A stretch of DNA of 64,000 bases, taken from NCBI GenBank assembly GCA_025774935.1, contig JALGZK010000012.1, positions 1 through 64,000 of the forward strand. The letters run 5' to 3'. The translations under genes were made by a program, and so were the position numbers. Every line of letters starts with the position of its first letter. Position 1 is the stretch's first letter. Under the pieces are notes generated by a model. It did not search any database and was not told the origin of the DNA. It saw only the letters and a program-made list of their open reading frames with translations. Below are positions 9,049 to 17,100 of this stretch, piece by piece. This DNA comes from a bacterium. Its GTDB lineage: Bacteria > Joyebacterota > Joyebacteria > Joyebacterales > Joyebacteraceae.

Positions 9049-9840
9049 ATGGACCTCGGTCTCGAAGGGAAGGTAGCGCTCGTCACTGCGTCCTCTGAGG
9101 GTATCGGCAAGGCGTGCGCGCTCGAGCTCGCGAGGTGCGGCGCGGGCGTGGTGATCTGCGCCCGCCGCGAGGACGTGCTCGACAGGGCGCGGGAGGAGAT
9201 GGCGGAGGAGACCGGACGCCAGATCGCCGCGATCTCCGCGGATCTCACGTCGGCCGCGGACATCGACGCGGTCGTCGAGCGCACCGTTGCCGAGTTCGGG
9301 CGGATCGACGTTCTCGTCACGAACGCAGGCGGACCGCCTTCCGGCGGGTTCATGGACTTCGACGACGACGCGTGGATGCGAGCGGTCGATCTCAACCTCA
9401 TGAGCGTCGTACGCCTGAACCGGGCGGTCGCGCCTCTCATGCGCGACGGCGGCGGCGGGAGCATCGTGAACCTCACCTCCATCTCGGTGAAGGAGCCGCT
9501 CAAAGGACTCGTTCTCTCGAACGCGATCCGGGCCGGTGTCGTCGGCCTCTCGAAGACGCTGGCGAACGAGCTCGGGCCGGACGGCATCCGCGTGAACGTG
9601 GTCTGTCCGGGGTTCACGGCGACTGAGCGCATGACCGAGCTCTTCGAGGCGCGGGCGGAGCGCGAGGGGAAGACCTACGACGAGATCGCCGGCGGGATCT
9701 TCGCGAGCGTGCCCCTCGGCAAGTTCGCCGAGCCGGCCGACATCGCGAGAATGGTCGCCTATTTGTCGTCGGACGCCGCGCAGTACGTGACCGGCGTGAC
9801 GGTCCAGGTGGACGGCGGGTTCGTGAAGGGACTCCTCTAG
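9049..9840 (+). CDS. Short-chain dehydrogenase/reductase with an altered active site
   Basis: 263 residues, classical SDR length. The start is the ATG at 9049, chosen because AAGGGAG sits just ahead of it; in-frame starts at 8995 and 9025 are poorer. The cofactor loop TASSEGIGKA (Gly-rich), NAGG and the Ser of NLTSIS are present. Where the family has YxxxK ahead of the helix, this protein reads SNAIR, so Tyr becomes Ser and Lys becomes Arg. From memory, a minor FabG-like SDR group shares this S-N-x-x-R pattern. A normal ketoreductase reaction is therefore doubtful and the substrate is unknown. The Ig-like lipoprotein gene follows 16 bases on, probably in the same transcript. Confidence 0.88.
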   Translation: MDLGLEGKVALVTASSEGIGKACALELARCGAGVVICARREDVLDRAREEMAEETGRQIAAISADLTSAADIDAVVERTVAEFGRIDVLVTNAGGPPSGGFMDFDDDAWMRAVDLNLMSVVRLNRAVAPLMRDGGGGSIVNLTSISVKEPLKGLVLSNAIRAGVVGLSKTLANELGPDGIRVNVVCPGFTATERMTELFEARAEREGKTYDEIAGGIFASVPLGKFAEPADIARMVAYLSSDAAQYVTGVTVQVDGGFVKGLL

Positions 9841-9856
9841 CGGAGGGATGCCAGTA

Positions 9857-10642
9857 GTGAAGCGCGGTGCCGCTCGGTTGATGGTCCTGTTGGCGGTGGG
9901 CGCGCTCGCTTCGTGCGGGTCCGACCCGACCGGCTCGGGCGAGCCGGACACCGCGCCGCCGTTCGTTAGCGAGTGGGCCCCCGCCGACGAGGAGGAAGGG
10001 GTCGGCCTCGTCAGACGCATTGAGGTCACGTTCTCCGAGCCCATGGACGCGTCGACGATCGACGCGTCCACGATCGTGGTGCGCGGACGAGCCCCCATTC
10101 CCCACATCGACTACGACGACGCGACACGCACGGCGAGGGTGGTTCCGGACACGCTGTTCGCGCCGCTGGCGTGGCACGACATCGTCGTCACCGACGGGGT
10201 CACCGACGTCTCGGGCAACCCGCTCGCGGCGCCCGACACGAGCTCCTTCCGGACCGGTCCTCTCGACTCCGCCCACCTCGTGGACCATCTCGAGCCGAAC
10301 GGGACGACCCTCGGAGCGCGCGACGTCGTGACCGACCGCGTCTACCACGCGCTCACGATCTGCGACGATGACCGAGATGTGTTCCGATTCGCGCTCGATG
10401 AGAGCTCAACCGTTGAGGCTCGGACGTCGGTCCGACACGCGGACGGCGTTGACTGGCGGATCCGTTTCGTCGGGGACGACGGTGTGCCGTACGCCGAGTT
10501 GGGGTGGACCGCAACCACCGGCGAGACGAGGAGCCACACGCGCACGCTCGGCCCCGGCCTGCACTACGTCGACATCGTGAGCAACGACGAGCCGTTCTAC
10601 GTGCTCTACGATCTCACGATCGCGACGACCGATTCCCTCTGA
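9857..10642 (+). CDS. Lipoprotein with a bacterial Ig-like (Big_5/SbsA type) domain
   Basis: 261 residues. The signal peptide ends in lipobox LASC, so the mature protein is lipid-anchored at Cys. About residues 30-125 form an Ig-like domain: a PPFVSEWAPADEEEGV start, VTFSEPMDASTIDASTIVV strands and a terminal SSFRTG, all typical of Big_5/SbsA Ig-like repeats. The C-terminal 130 residues (HLEPNGTTLGARD onward) resemble pre-peptidase C-terminal-like beta domains (a DVFRF strand, then GLHYVDIVS). The GTG at 9857 is preferred over the ATG at 9848, because the GGAGG lies directly against the ATG but about ten bases from the GTG. No catalytic motif was seen. Confidence 0.82.
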   Translation: MKRGAARLMVLLAVGALASCGSDPTGSGEPDTAPPFVSEWAPADEEEGVGLVRRIEVTFSEPMDASTIDASTIVVRGRAPIPHIDYDDATRTARVVPDTLFAPLAWHDIVVTDGVTDVSGNPLAAPDTSSFRTGPLDSAHLVDHLEPNGTTLGARDVVTDRVYHALTICDDDRDVFRFALDESSTVEARTSVRHADGVDWRIRFVGDDGVPYAELGWTATTGETRSHTRTLGPGLHYVDIVSNDEPFYVLYDLTIATTDSL

Positions 10643-10671
10643 GAAGACACTGGGCTTCGTGGTGTGCTTCG

Positions 10672-10694
10672 GGGAGCTGTTCGGTTCGGCTCCC
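10672..10694. terminator. Hairpin between convergent genes
   Basis: GGGAGC/GCTCCC stem with an 11-base loop, lying between the stops at 10642 (plus) and 10727 (minus). It is modest in strength. Confidence 0.4.
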
Positions 10695-10726
10695 GCGCGG
10701 CGTCTGCGGTAGCGCCCGCTGGGCCG

Positions 10727-11038
10727 TCACTCGACGGCGCCCGACCCCGCGAGCGGTTCTTCGACTAGCTTCCGGAGGCACATCGCGAGAGCCTGTCCAC
10801 AGGCCAGGTCGCGTCCGCACGCCGCCTCCGAGAGGGCGTCCACGTCTATCGAGCCGAGGGTGCGGCCACGCACGAGCGCGACGATCGTCGCCGGGTGCCC
10901 GCTGCAACCTTGCCTGTCACCGATCTCCCTGACATCGAGGTCGCCCACGACGACACCCTCGGGCCCGTCCTCGAGGGTGAAGATCCACTCCTGCTTGCAG
11001 GTCTCGTCCGGCTCGAACGTGAACGTCCTCGCGACCAA
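10727..11038 (-). CDS. TSCPD-domain protein
   Basis: 103 residues from a TTG start at 11038, preceded by GGGAG seven bases upstream and 25 bases after the stop of the 2TM gene. The frame is open to 11185, but the upstream residues overlap the 2TM gene and look random. The C-terminal half carries the TSCPD pattern: GCSGHPATIVALVRGR, then the Cys pairs in ACGRDLACGQALAMCL. TSCPD domains occur alone and at the end of adenosylcobalamin-dependent ribonucleotide reductases, where they probably bind a metal or nucleic acid. As a stand-alone protein its role is unknown. Confidence 0.75.
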   Translation of the reverse strand: MVARTFTFEPDETCKQEWIFTLEDGPEGVVVGDLDVREIGDRQGCSGHPATIVALVRGRTLGSIDVDALSEAACGRDLACGQALAMCLRKLVEEPLAGSGAVE

Positions 11039-11063
11039 GGTGCGGCTCCCGTCAGTTGTTCGA

Positions 11064-11354
11064 TCAGCCGATCGGCCCGCCGGGCTTGTCCTTGTCCATG
11101 AGCTCCTTGATCTTGCGCTCTTCCCACCGGGAGCCCCAGAACTTGCTGCTGCCGAAGACCGTGGCGGCGTGGATGGCAACACCAATTCCCCAGCCTAAGA
11201 GCGGCCAGTAGAACCAGAGGTGGCCGGGTGATGTCAGGAGGTTGATCACAACGAGGAACGCGTTGACCGCAAGGTAGACGATGAGGTGCTGATAGAAGTC
11301 CTTGAGCTCCGTCACCCTCTTCTTGGCCTGCTCGTACCTGGCCTGCTCGTCCAT
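11064..11354 (-). CDS. 2TM-domain membrane protein
   Basis: 96 residues. The N-terminal amphipathic stretch YEQAKKRVTELKDFYQHLIVY leads into two membrane helices (about 25-41 and 48-65), then WGSRWEERKIKELM. This is the 2TM domain, often attached to or found near LytTR regulators. No DNA-binding part is present here. The start ATG at 11354 has GGGAGG. It is followed closely by the TSCPD gene on the same strand. Function unknown. Confidence 0.85.
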   Translation of the reverse strand: MDEQARYEQAKKRVTELKDFYQHLIVYLAVNAFLVVINLLTSPGHLWFYWPLLGWGIGVAIHAATVFGSSKFWGSRWEERKIKELMDKDKPGGPIG

Positions 11355-11388
11355 GCCCTCCCCCTCTCCACTAGCTCCGACCAGACCG

Positions 11389-11811
11389 TCAGTCGTCGTC
11401 TTCCACCACCTCGACCCGCACCGTGGTTATCCCCTCCTCGATGAAGTCAAGCCTGCGCGCCGCGGCGTACGACAGATCGATGATGCGACCCGTGACGAAG
11501 GGACCGCGGTCGTTGATCCGCACGACGACGTCCCTCTCGTTCGAGAGGTTCGTCACGAGGACGCGCGTCCCGAAGGGGAGTTCGCGGTGGGCCGCCGTCA
11601 GCGCGTTCTCGTCGTACACCTCGCCGCTCGCCGTCGTCCTGCCATGGAACTCGTGAGCGTAGTACGACGCGACGCCCCTCACATCGTCCCCCGCCGTCCC
11701 GCCATGCGAGGAGGAGTCCCCGGACGTCGTGGCGAGGCTCGTGCAGCTCGCCAGGGCAAGGACCGCGATCCCCCACAGGAGACCACGGACGGGTCTGTCG
11801 GAAGAGCTCAC
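11389..11811 (-). CDS. rlpA: RlpA-family septal-ring lipoprotein
   Basis: 140 residues. A signal peptide with lipobox LASC (residue 23 is the lipidated Cys) is followed by a double-psi beta-barrel. ASYYAHEFHGRTTASGEVYD and the later RINDRGPFVTGRIIDLSYAAARRL are the RlpA signature and contain the catalytic-type Asp of the lytic transglycosylase fold. RlpA proteins cut or bind denuded peptidoglycan at the division septum. There is no SPOR domain, so septal targeting through peptidoglycan is not evident. GTG start at 11811. Same strand as panB upstream, 30 bases away. Confidence 0.9.
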   Translation of the reverse strand: MSSSDRPVRGLLWGIAVLALASCTSLATTSGDSSSHGGTAGDDVRGVASYYAHEFHGRTTASGEVYDENALTAAHRELPFGTRVLVTNLSNERDVVVRINDRGPFVTGRIIDLSYAAARRLDFIEEGITTVRVEVVEDDD

Positions 11812-11841
11812 TCGACTGCCCTTTCGTTCGGCCGCGCGCGC

Positions 11842-12702
11842 CTAATCCCCGGCGTCGATCCCGAGCTTGTCGAGCTCCTCCGGCGACATCGTGTAGCAGT
11901 GCTCAGGCTGCGGGAAGTCGCGGGACTTCACGTCCTCGATGTACTGGGAGAACGCGCCGTGGAGGATCTCCGTGAGATCGCAGTACTTGCGGACGAACTT
12001 CGGCCGGAACGCCGCGAAGTAGCCGATCATGTCGTGGACGATGACGAGCTGGCCGTCCGCATCGGGGCCGCCGCCCAGGCTCATGACGATGCAGTCGACC
12101 GCCTCGTGGATGAGCGTCATCGTCTCGGGAGGCACGCACTCGACGAGCATGCCCCAGACGCCGGCGTCCTCGAGGGCTTTCGCGTCGTCCACGAGCTTCT
12201 TCGCCGCGTCCGCCGTCTTCCCCTGGACTCGGTATCCGCCGAGCGCAGGCGCCGACTGCGGCGTCAGGCCGATGTGGCCCATCACCGGCAGCCCCGCCTT
12301 CACCATGGCCGCGACCGTGTCCGCCACCCTCGCGCCACCCTCGAGCTTGATGGCATCGCACCCGATCGCCATGAACTTGCCGGCGTTCTCGATCGCCTTC
12401 TCGTGGGACATCTCGTAGGTCATGTACGGCATGTCGCCCACGACGAACATGTACTGCCGTCCCCGCAACACGGCCTCGGTCAGCATGAGCTGAGCCTCGA
12501 GCGTCTGCGGCATCGTCGTCGGGTGGCCGAGTACGGTCATCGCACCGGAATCTCCGACGAGGACCATGTCGATGCCGGCGGCGTCCATGATCTGCGCCAT
12601 CGGGTAGTCGTAGCAGGTGAGCCACGTGATGGGCTCCTTCTGGCGCTTCATCCTCCGGAGCGTGCCGAGAGTCACCTTCTTGCGTTTCTTCTCTTCGGGC
12701 AT
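11842..12702 (-). CDS. panB: 3-methyl-2-oxobutanoate hydroxymethyltransferase
   Basis: 286 residues. It adds a hydroxymethyl group from 5,10-methylene-THF to alpha-ketoisovalerate to make ketopantoate, the first step of pantothenate/CoA synthesis. Visible motifs are LTCYDYPMAQIMDAAGIDMVLVGDS, with the Mg-binding Asp of VGDS, GDMPYMTY, AIKLEGG with its Lys, and MGHIGLTPQS. It is some 20 residues longer than the E. coli enzyme at the two ends. The ATG at 12702 has AAGGAGG. The other pantothenate genes (panC, panD) are not in the window. Probably cotranscribed with the U32-like gene. Confidence 0.96.
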   Translation of the reverse strand: MPEEKKRKKVTLGTLRRMKRQKEPITWLTCYDYPMAQIMDAAGIDMVLVGDSGAMTVLGHPTTMPQTLEAQLMLTEAVLRGRQYMFVVGDMPYMTYEMSHEKAIENAGKFMAIGCDAIKLEGGARVADTVAAMVKAGLPVMGHIGLTPQSAPALGGYRVQGKTADAAKKLVDDAKALEDAGVWGMLVECVPPETMTLIHEAVDCIVMSLGGGPDADGQLVIVHDMIGYFAAFRPKFVRKYCDLTEILHGAFSQYIEDVKSRDFPQPEHCYTMSPEELDKLGIDAGD

Positions 12703-12756
12703 GGCCCCTCCTTGTCTGGCTCGGGTCTGACGCTGAGCGCGTGCTCCTGCGACGCG

Positions 12757-13707
12757 CTACGGCTTCGGGATCGCGAGGCCCTCGGCGCCGACGTCGGAGA
12801 CCTTCGCTTCCGGGAAGTTCTCCTGGATGATCTCGTGGATGATCTGCGCGTACTTGACCTTCTCCCGGGCCCAACCGGCGAGGAGGTCAGGACTCACCCA
12901 CGGCTTGTAGAGTGCGGCGCCCGTGGCGGCACACGCCGGACCGGGCTCGATCTTGAAGTAGACCGGCGCGAGCGTCCGAGCGATCTCAGGTGCGTCGTAG
13001 AACCTCGTGAACCCGCCGAACGACTCCGTAAGCAGGATGTGCATATCGAGCGGGATGTCGACGACCTGACGGATCGTCGCGTACTGCTCGACGGTGAGAT
13101 CAGCGACCGGATTGAACGTGCCCGCGCCGAGGTTCTCGAGCACCTTGCCTCCGGCGGGGTTGCCGTGCCCGGCGTAGACCGACACCTTGAAGACGACGTC
13201 CTGAGGGATGTCCCCCGCCTTCTTCATCTCGTTGAGGAGCCAGAGTTCACCCTCGTCGATCACGAGGAACCCCCGGAATCCGATGTCGATGAGCGTGAGG
13301 ATCTCGTCGATGACGTGCGACAGCTGATCAGAGCCCCGGAACCGGAGCCCGGAGAGAGCGCCCTCCGGCGTCGCGATCTGGCGGCCGGTGTACCAGGGAG
13401 TCCTCGGGCCGGGCGTCGCGATGACCTCGACCTTCGCGTCGGCGGCCATCTGCACGAAGTCGCGGAGCTCCTGCTTCGTGAAGAACGTCGCGCCCATGAC
13501 GAGCGAGATCAGCCTGTGGAGCGGGACCTTCCGCTTCTCCATCTCGTCGATCGTCGCCTCGAGAACGTTCGGTCGCTCGATGCCGGAGATCTCCATCCGG
13601 TACCAGGCGCCGTCCGGGAAGCGTTTCTTGCTCGTCGGGAGGTCGTTGGCGTCCCTGCCCGGGATCCCGTGCTTCTCCATGAGCTTCCGTGCGTCGGCGA
13701 GCTTCAT
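12757..13707 (-). CDS. U32-peptidase-like TIM-barrel protein (tentative)
   Basis: 316 residues, soluble, no signal peptide, ATG at 13707 with AAGGAG. The opening LPTSKKRFPDGAWYRMEI and the alternating strand/helix pattern with FLVIDEGELWLLNEMKKAG fit a TIM barrel. I associate this sequence type with proteins annotated as U32-family peptidases, but I do not see the full U32 signature, so the name is tentative. A conserved-looking Cys lies in GPACAATGAALYKPW. It shares a promoter with panB and heads that unit, which hints at a small-molecule rather than a proteolytic role. Confidence 0.6.
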   Translation of the reverse strand: MKLADARKLMEKHGIPGRDANDLPTSKKRFPDGAWYRMEISGIERPNVLEATIDEMEKRKVPLHRLISLVMGATFFTKQELRDFVQMAADAKVEVIATPGPRTPWYTGRQIATPEGALSGLRFRGSDQLSHVIDEILTLIDIGFRGFLVIDEGELWLLNEMKKAGDIPQDVVFKVSVYAGHGNPAGGKVLENLGAGTFNPVADLTVEQYATIRQVVDIPLDMHILLTESFGGFTRFYDAPEIARTLAPVYFKIEPGPACAATGAALYKPWVSPDLLAGWAREKVKYAQIIHEIIQENFPEAKVSDVGAEGLAIPKP

Positions 13708-13812
13708 CAGGTGGCTCCTTTCCGGTGGGAGACCCCGTCGCGGACTCGCGATCGCGGCCTCGCCCAGAGTGGGTTCGCTGGACTGGATTCCAGAGCTTTC
13801 GGGCAGACTAGG

Positions 13813-13841
13813 AGTTTATCAGAGGCGCAGGGGGGCTTCAA
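13813..13841 (-). promoter_or_regulatory. Promoter for the U32-like/panB unit
   Basis: Minus strand TTGAAG (13841-13836), 17-bp spacer, TAAACT (13818-13813), about 100 bases before the ATG at 13707. Confidence 0.5.
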
Positions 13842-13900
13842 CGCGTTTCGGGGAACAGAGATACGACTCCCACGTAGCCGTACGCGAGGCGAGCTCCTCC

Positions 13901-13929
13901 TTGACGTACTCATCAAACGGCAGTAGCCT
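13901..13929 (+). promoter_or_regulatory. Promoter for the sorting-domain-only protein
   Basis: TTGACG (13901-13906), 17-bp spacer, TAGCCT (13924-13929). The 316-base interval 13708-14023 holds this and the divergent promoter and no gene. Confidence 0.5.
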
Positions 13930-14023
13930 CTAAGCATCCCACACGCAGCCTAGGAAGAGAGCCCCGCCGAGAGGGCGAGCGCCCGTGTGCGACGGGGACA
14001 CGGCCTCACGCATGGAGGCAAGA

Positions 14024-14419
14024 GTGAAAGCGACGGGATTCGCGCTGCTCGCAGTGTGCCTGCTCGTCCCGGTGTGCTCCGAAGCGTTCCAGTACCAGGT
14101 GAAACTGGACGGGACCGGCATCGAGGATGATCCCGTCGCGCGGCTCGTGCTCCGCGACAACTACCCGAACCCGTTCAACCCGAAGACGAACATCGCGTTC
14201 GAACTGCCCCGACCGGCACGCGTCACGCTTCGCGTCTACGACATAGCGGGCCGACTCGTGCGCACGATCCTCGACGACGTCCAGACCGAGGCCGGTTCTC
14301 ACGCTGAGGTCTGGGACGGGAGGAGCGACCGCGGCGACAGGCTCGCCTCGGGCGTCTACCTCTCCAGGCTCGAGGTGGACGGCGAGGCGCTGTCGAGAAC
14401 GATGGTCCTTCTGAAGTAG
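14024..14419 (+). CDS. Mini-protein: signal peptide plus FlgD-like/type-A sorting domain only
   Basis: 131 residues from a GTG at 14024 with GGAGG (14014-14018) five bases ahead. Residues 1-22 are a signal peptide (ALLAVCLLVPVCSEAF). About 20 linker residues follow, then directly the domain that normally ends large secreted proteins: NYPNPFNPKTNIAFELP, VYDIAGRLVRTI, WDGRSDRGDRLASGVYLSRL and the terminal MVLLK. There is no cargo domain. The same domain ends the proteins at 26580, 28185, 52767 and 57652. It may be a remnant, a decoy for the secretion/anchoring system, or a small structural protein. Confidence 0.82.
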   Translation: MKATGFALLAVCLLVPVCSEAFQYQVKLDGTGIEDDPVARLVLRDNYPNPFNPKTNIAFELPRPARVTLRVYDIAGRLVRTILDDVQTEAGSHAEVWDGRSDRGDRLASGVYLSRLEVDGEALSRTMVLLK

Positions 14420-14468
14420 GAGCCGCGCGTGTAGCGCGCCACGGAGTAGCACGCCACAGACACGAAGA

Positions 14469-14493
14469 CAGCCCGCCCATCTTGGGCGGGCTG
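14469..14493. terminator. Terminator between convergent genes
   Basis: Stem of 10 bp around AGCCCGCCC/GGGCGGGCT with a 5-base loop ATCTT, between the stops at 14419 and 14524. Confidence 0.65.
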
Positions 14494-14523
14494 CCTCGTG
14501 ATTGCTGTGAGCCGGCGAGACCT

Positions 14524-14910
14524 CTACCAGAACCAGATCGGGATCATCTGGAACGGATGCCGGATCGCGAGGTTCGGCAGCTTCGACGACGTCGACAGTG
14601 TCGGCTCGGCCTGCGACGGCGACCTCAAGAAGCGGATGAACTGGAACGGATGCTCGATCGAGTGCGTCGGCATCCGCCTGATCGACTGAGCGACCTGGTA
14701 GCTCGGCATTGCCGTCGTGGGTGTCCGCCACATCGGCTCAATCTGACCAGGCTGGTGCACTGCCTGCGTGGGCAGTCTCCGCGTCCCAGCCCCCATCTGG
14801 TCAGGGTGAGGAATGGCGAGTGTCGGTAGCTTGGCTGCGGCTGCGCTGAACCATAGGGCCATCACGATGGTCACCAGGATGGCCGTCCGAAGGGTCCTGT
14901 TCAGTCCCAC
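14524..14910 (-). CDS. Secreted short-repeat protein, unknown
   Basis: 128 residues, GTG start at 14910 with AAGGGAGG six bases ahead. Residues 1-26 form a signal peptide (ILVTIVMALWFSAAAA). The whole mature part is built from about six imperfect units of 14-18 residues, each starting after Arg or Lys: LPTLAIPHPDQM, LPTQAVHQPGQI, TPTTAMPSYQV, MPTHSIEHPFQF, a degenerate SPSQAEP unit and LPNLAIRHPFQM. The consensus is x-P-T-x-A-I-x-H-P-x-Q-M. I know no family with this repeat. The Pro/His/Gln-rich, Cys-free composition suggests an extended surface or metal-binding segment, but that is a guess. Confidence 0.7.
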   Translation of the reverse strand: MGLNRTLRTAILVTIVMALWFSAAAAKLPTLAIPHPDQMGAGTRRLPTQAVHQPGQIEPMWRTPTTAMPSYQVAQSIRRMPTHSIEHPFQFIRFLRSPSQAEPTLSTSSKLPNLAIRHPFQMIPIWFW

Positions 14911-15308
14911 GCCGAGCCTCCCTTCTCGGGTGCGGCCTCGGGCGAGTGGGTGTCCTTCGTGCCCGGGCCTCGGTATCGGTATTCTGCTTGCGGGGCGCCC
15001 TTCATATGCTCTGACACTCGTTCCCCCGGAATGGATGAATGCGAAAGCGTCTTCTTGACGCCCGGAATCGCATGTGCGGGACGTCCCCGACTCCCCAGCC
15101 GACGGACGGTGCAGGCTTCCGAGCGACCGGGAGGGTCCCCCCGCTGTCGGCTTTACACGGCCCCTCCTACCCTATAGAATGAGGATTCGCCGTAACGCAA
15201 GCTACAGGGTCGAACATGGGTCCGAGCGCCGCTCCCGCGGGTCGAACGCCTGCGCCGATCGGGCGATGTACCGGACCGTCAGGGACAGCCGTCCGTCAGG
15301 AGCAGCCA
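14911..15308. other. 398-base interval, no gene seen
   Basis: Apart from the ribosome site of the repeat protein at its left end and the iorA promoter and leader at its right end (15152-15308), I see nothing: no plausible coding frame, no RNA signature. Confidence 0.6.
15152..15180 (+). promoter_or_regulatory. Promoter for iorAB-nth
   Basis: TTTACA (15152-15157), 17-bp spacer, TAGAAT (15175-15180), 129 bases before the iorA ATG. Confidence 0.55.
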
Positions 15309-17063
15309 ATGCGAGTTCTGCTTTCAGGCAACGAGGCCGTCGCCCGCGGGTGCTACGAGCACGGGGTCAAGGTCGCGACTGCCTACCCGGGGACCCCGAG
15401 CACCGAGATCCTCGAGAACGTCGTCAAGTACAAGGACGACGTCTACTGCCAATGGTCGCCGAACGAGAAGGTGGCGTTCGAGGTCGCGATGGGTGCCTCG
15501 TTCGGCGGTGTGAGAACGATCACAGCGATGAAGCACGTCGGTCTGAACGTGGCGGCGGACCCGCTCATGACGTCGACGTCGGTCGGGGGCGACGGCGGAT
15601 TCGTCATAGTCACGGCGGACGACCCCGGCATGCACTCCTCCCAGAACGAGCAGGACAATCGCTACTACGCGAAGTTCGCCAAGATCCCTCTCGTCGAGCC
15701 CGCCGATTCGCAGGAAGTGAAGGACTACCTGGGCGCGGCGTTCGAGATCTCCGAGCGGTTCGGGACGCCCGTCCTCTTCCGTCTCACGACGCGCATCTCG
15801 CACGCGAAGACCCCGGTCGAGCTGGGAGAGCGCACCGAGGTCGCCCGCAAGGAGTACGTGAAGGACACCTCCAGACGCGTCGTGATCCCCGCGCACGCCC
15901 GGAGGCTCCACGTCGCGGTCGAGAAGCGGCTCGAGGAGATCCGGCGGTTCGCGGAGGACTCTCCCCTGAACCGCATCGAGGAGGGGGATCCTGCGGTCGG
16001 CGTCATCTCGAGCGGCATCGCTTACGAGTACGCGCGCGACGCGTTCCCGACGGCCACGTTCCTCAAGCTCGGGCTCTCGTTCCCGTTCCCCATCGATCTC
16101 GCCCGCGAGTTTTGCTCGCGTTTCGAGACCGTCTACATCGTCGAGGAGAACGAGCCGTTCATCGAGGAGCACCTCAGGATCGCCGGCATCACGAACGTCA
16201 TCGGCAAGGAGAAGATCCCGGTCTGCGGAGAGCTGAATCAGGGCATCGTCCGCGACAGCGTCGCGAAGAACCCGGCGCCTTCGGACAGGGCGCAGGTCCC
16301 GCCGCGACCGCCGGTCCTCTGCCCCGGCTGCCCGCACAGGAGCACGTTCTTCACACTGAACCGGATGAACATCGGGTCGACCTCCGACATCGGGTGCTAC
16401 ACCCTGGGCGTCATGCCCCCGCTCGAGGGGCTCGACACGTGCATCTGCATGGGTGCGTCGATCGGAAACGCCCTCGGGTTCGAGAAGGCCATCGGCAAGG
16501 AGTTCGCGAAGAAGATGGTCGCCGTGATCGGTGACTCGACGTTCGTGCACTCCGGCATGACGGGGCTCGCGGACGTCGCCTACAACAAAGGCGCGACGAC
16601 GGTCATCATCCTCGACAACTCGATCACGGCGATGACCGGACACCAGGAGCATCCCGGGACCGGCGTCACGCTCATGGGCGAACCTACGATCAAGCTCGAC
16701 TACATCGCGCTCGCGAAGAGCATGGGCATCGAGGACGCGCGCAAGGTCGACGCGTACGACCTGGAGGCGGTCAAGGCCGCCATCGGGGAGACGACCGAGA
16801 ACCCCGAGGCCTCGCTCCTGGTGGTCGAGGGGCCGTGTGTGCTCATGGACCGGAAGTCGTGGGGGCCGGCGCTGGAGGTCAACGCGGAGGACTGCACCGC
16901 GTGCGGGATGTGCCTCCGGCTCGGGTGTCCCGCGATCAGCAAGGACGACGAAGGCAAGGCGGCGATCAACCCGCTCTTCTGCGTCGGCGAGCTCTGCTCG
17001 ATGTGCGCGCAGGTCTGCCCCGTGAAGTGCATCTCCGTCCCGGTGGAAGCCGCGGCCTCGTAG
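15309..17063 (+). CDS. iorA: Indolepyruvate:ferredoxin oxidoreductase, alpha subunit
   Basis: 584 residues. With IorB it decarboxylates aryl pyruvates from Trp, Tyr and Phe transamination to aryl-acetyl-CoA, passing electrons to ferredoxin. The N-terminal pyruvate-binding domain opens LLSGNEAVARGCYEHGV and TAYPGTPSTEI. The C-terminal TPP domain contains CPGCPHR and GDSTFVHSGMTGL with DNSITAMTGHQEHPG (thiamine-Mg binding). The last 55 residues carry two ferredoxin-type clusters, CTACGMCLRLGCP and CSMCAQVCPVKC. The first has an irregular spacing before CP, as is usual in IorA. The start ATG at 15309 has AGGAG at 15297. The partner follows 37 bases on. Confidence 0.97.
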   Translation: MRVLLSGNEAVARGCYEHGVKVATAYPGTPSTEILENVVKYKDDVYCQWSPNEKVAFEVAMGASFGGVRTITAMKHVGLNVAADPLMTSTSVGGDGGFVIVTADDPGMHSSQNEQDNRYYAKFAKIPLVEPADSQEVKDYLGAAFEISERFGTPVLFRLTTRISHAKTPVELGERTEVARKEYVKDTSRRVVIPAHARRLHVAVEKRLEEIRRFAEDSPLNRIEEGDPAVGVISSGIAYEYARDAFPTATFLKLGLSFPFPIDLAREFCSRFETVYIVEENEPFIEEHLRIAGITNVIGKEKIPVCGELNQGIVRDSVAKNPAPSDRAQVPPRPPVLCPGCPHRSTFFTLNRMNIGSTSDIGCYTLGVMPPLEGLDTCICMGASIGNALGFEKAIGKEFAKKMVAVIGDSTFVHSGMTGLADVAYNKGATTVIILDNSITAMTGHQEHPGTGVTLMGEPTIKLDYIALAKSMGIEDARKVDAYDLEAVKAAIGETTENPEASLLVVEGPCVLMDRKSWGPALEVNAEDCTACGMCLRLGCPAISKDDEGKAAINPLFCVGELCSMCAQVCPVKCISVPVEAAAS

Positions 17064-17100
17064 GCCGACGAGAGAACGACAGGAGAAGGGAACCGCGATC

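Noticed and set aside
11302-13926. Plus-strand open frame of 874 codons
   Set aside because: It runs through RlpA, PanB and the U32-like gene in antisense and has no recognisable domain or ribosome site.
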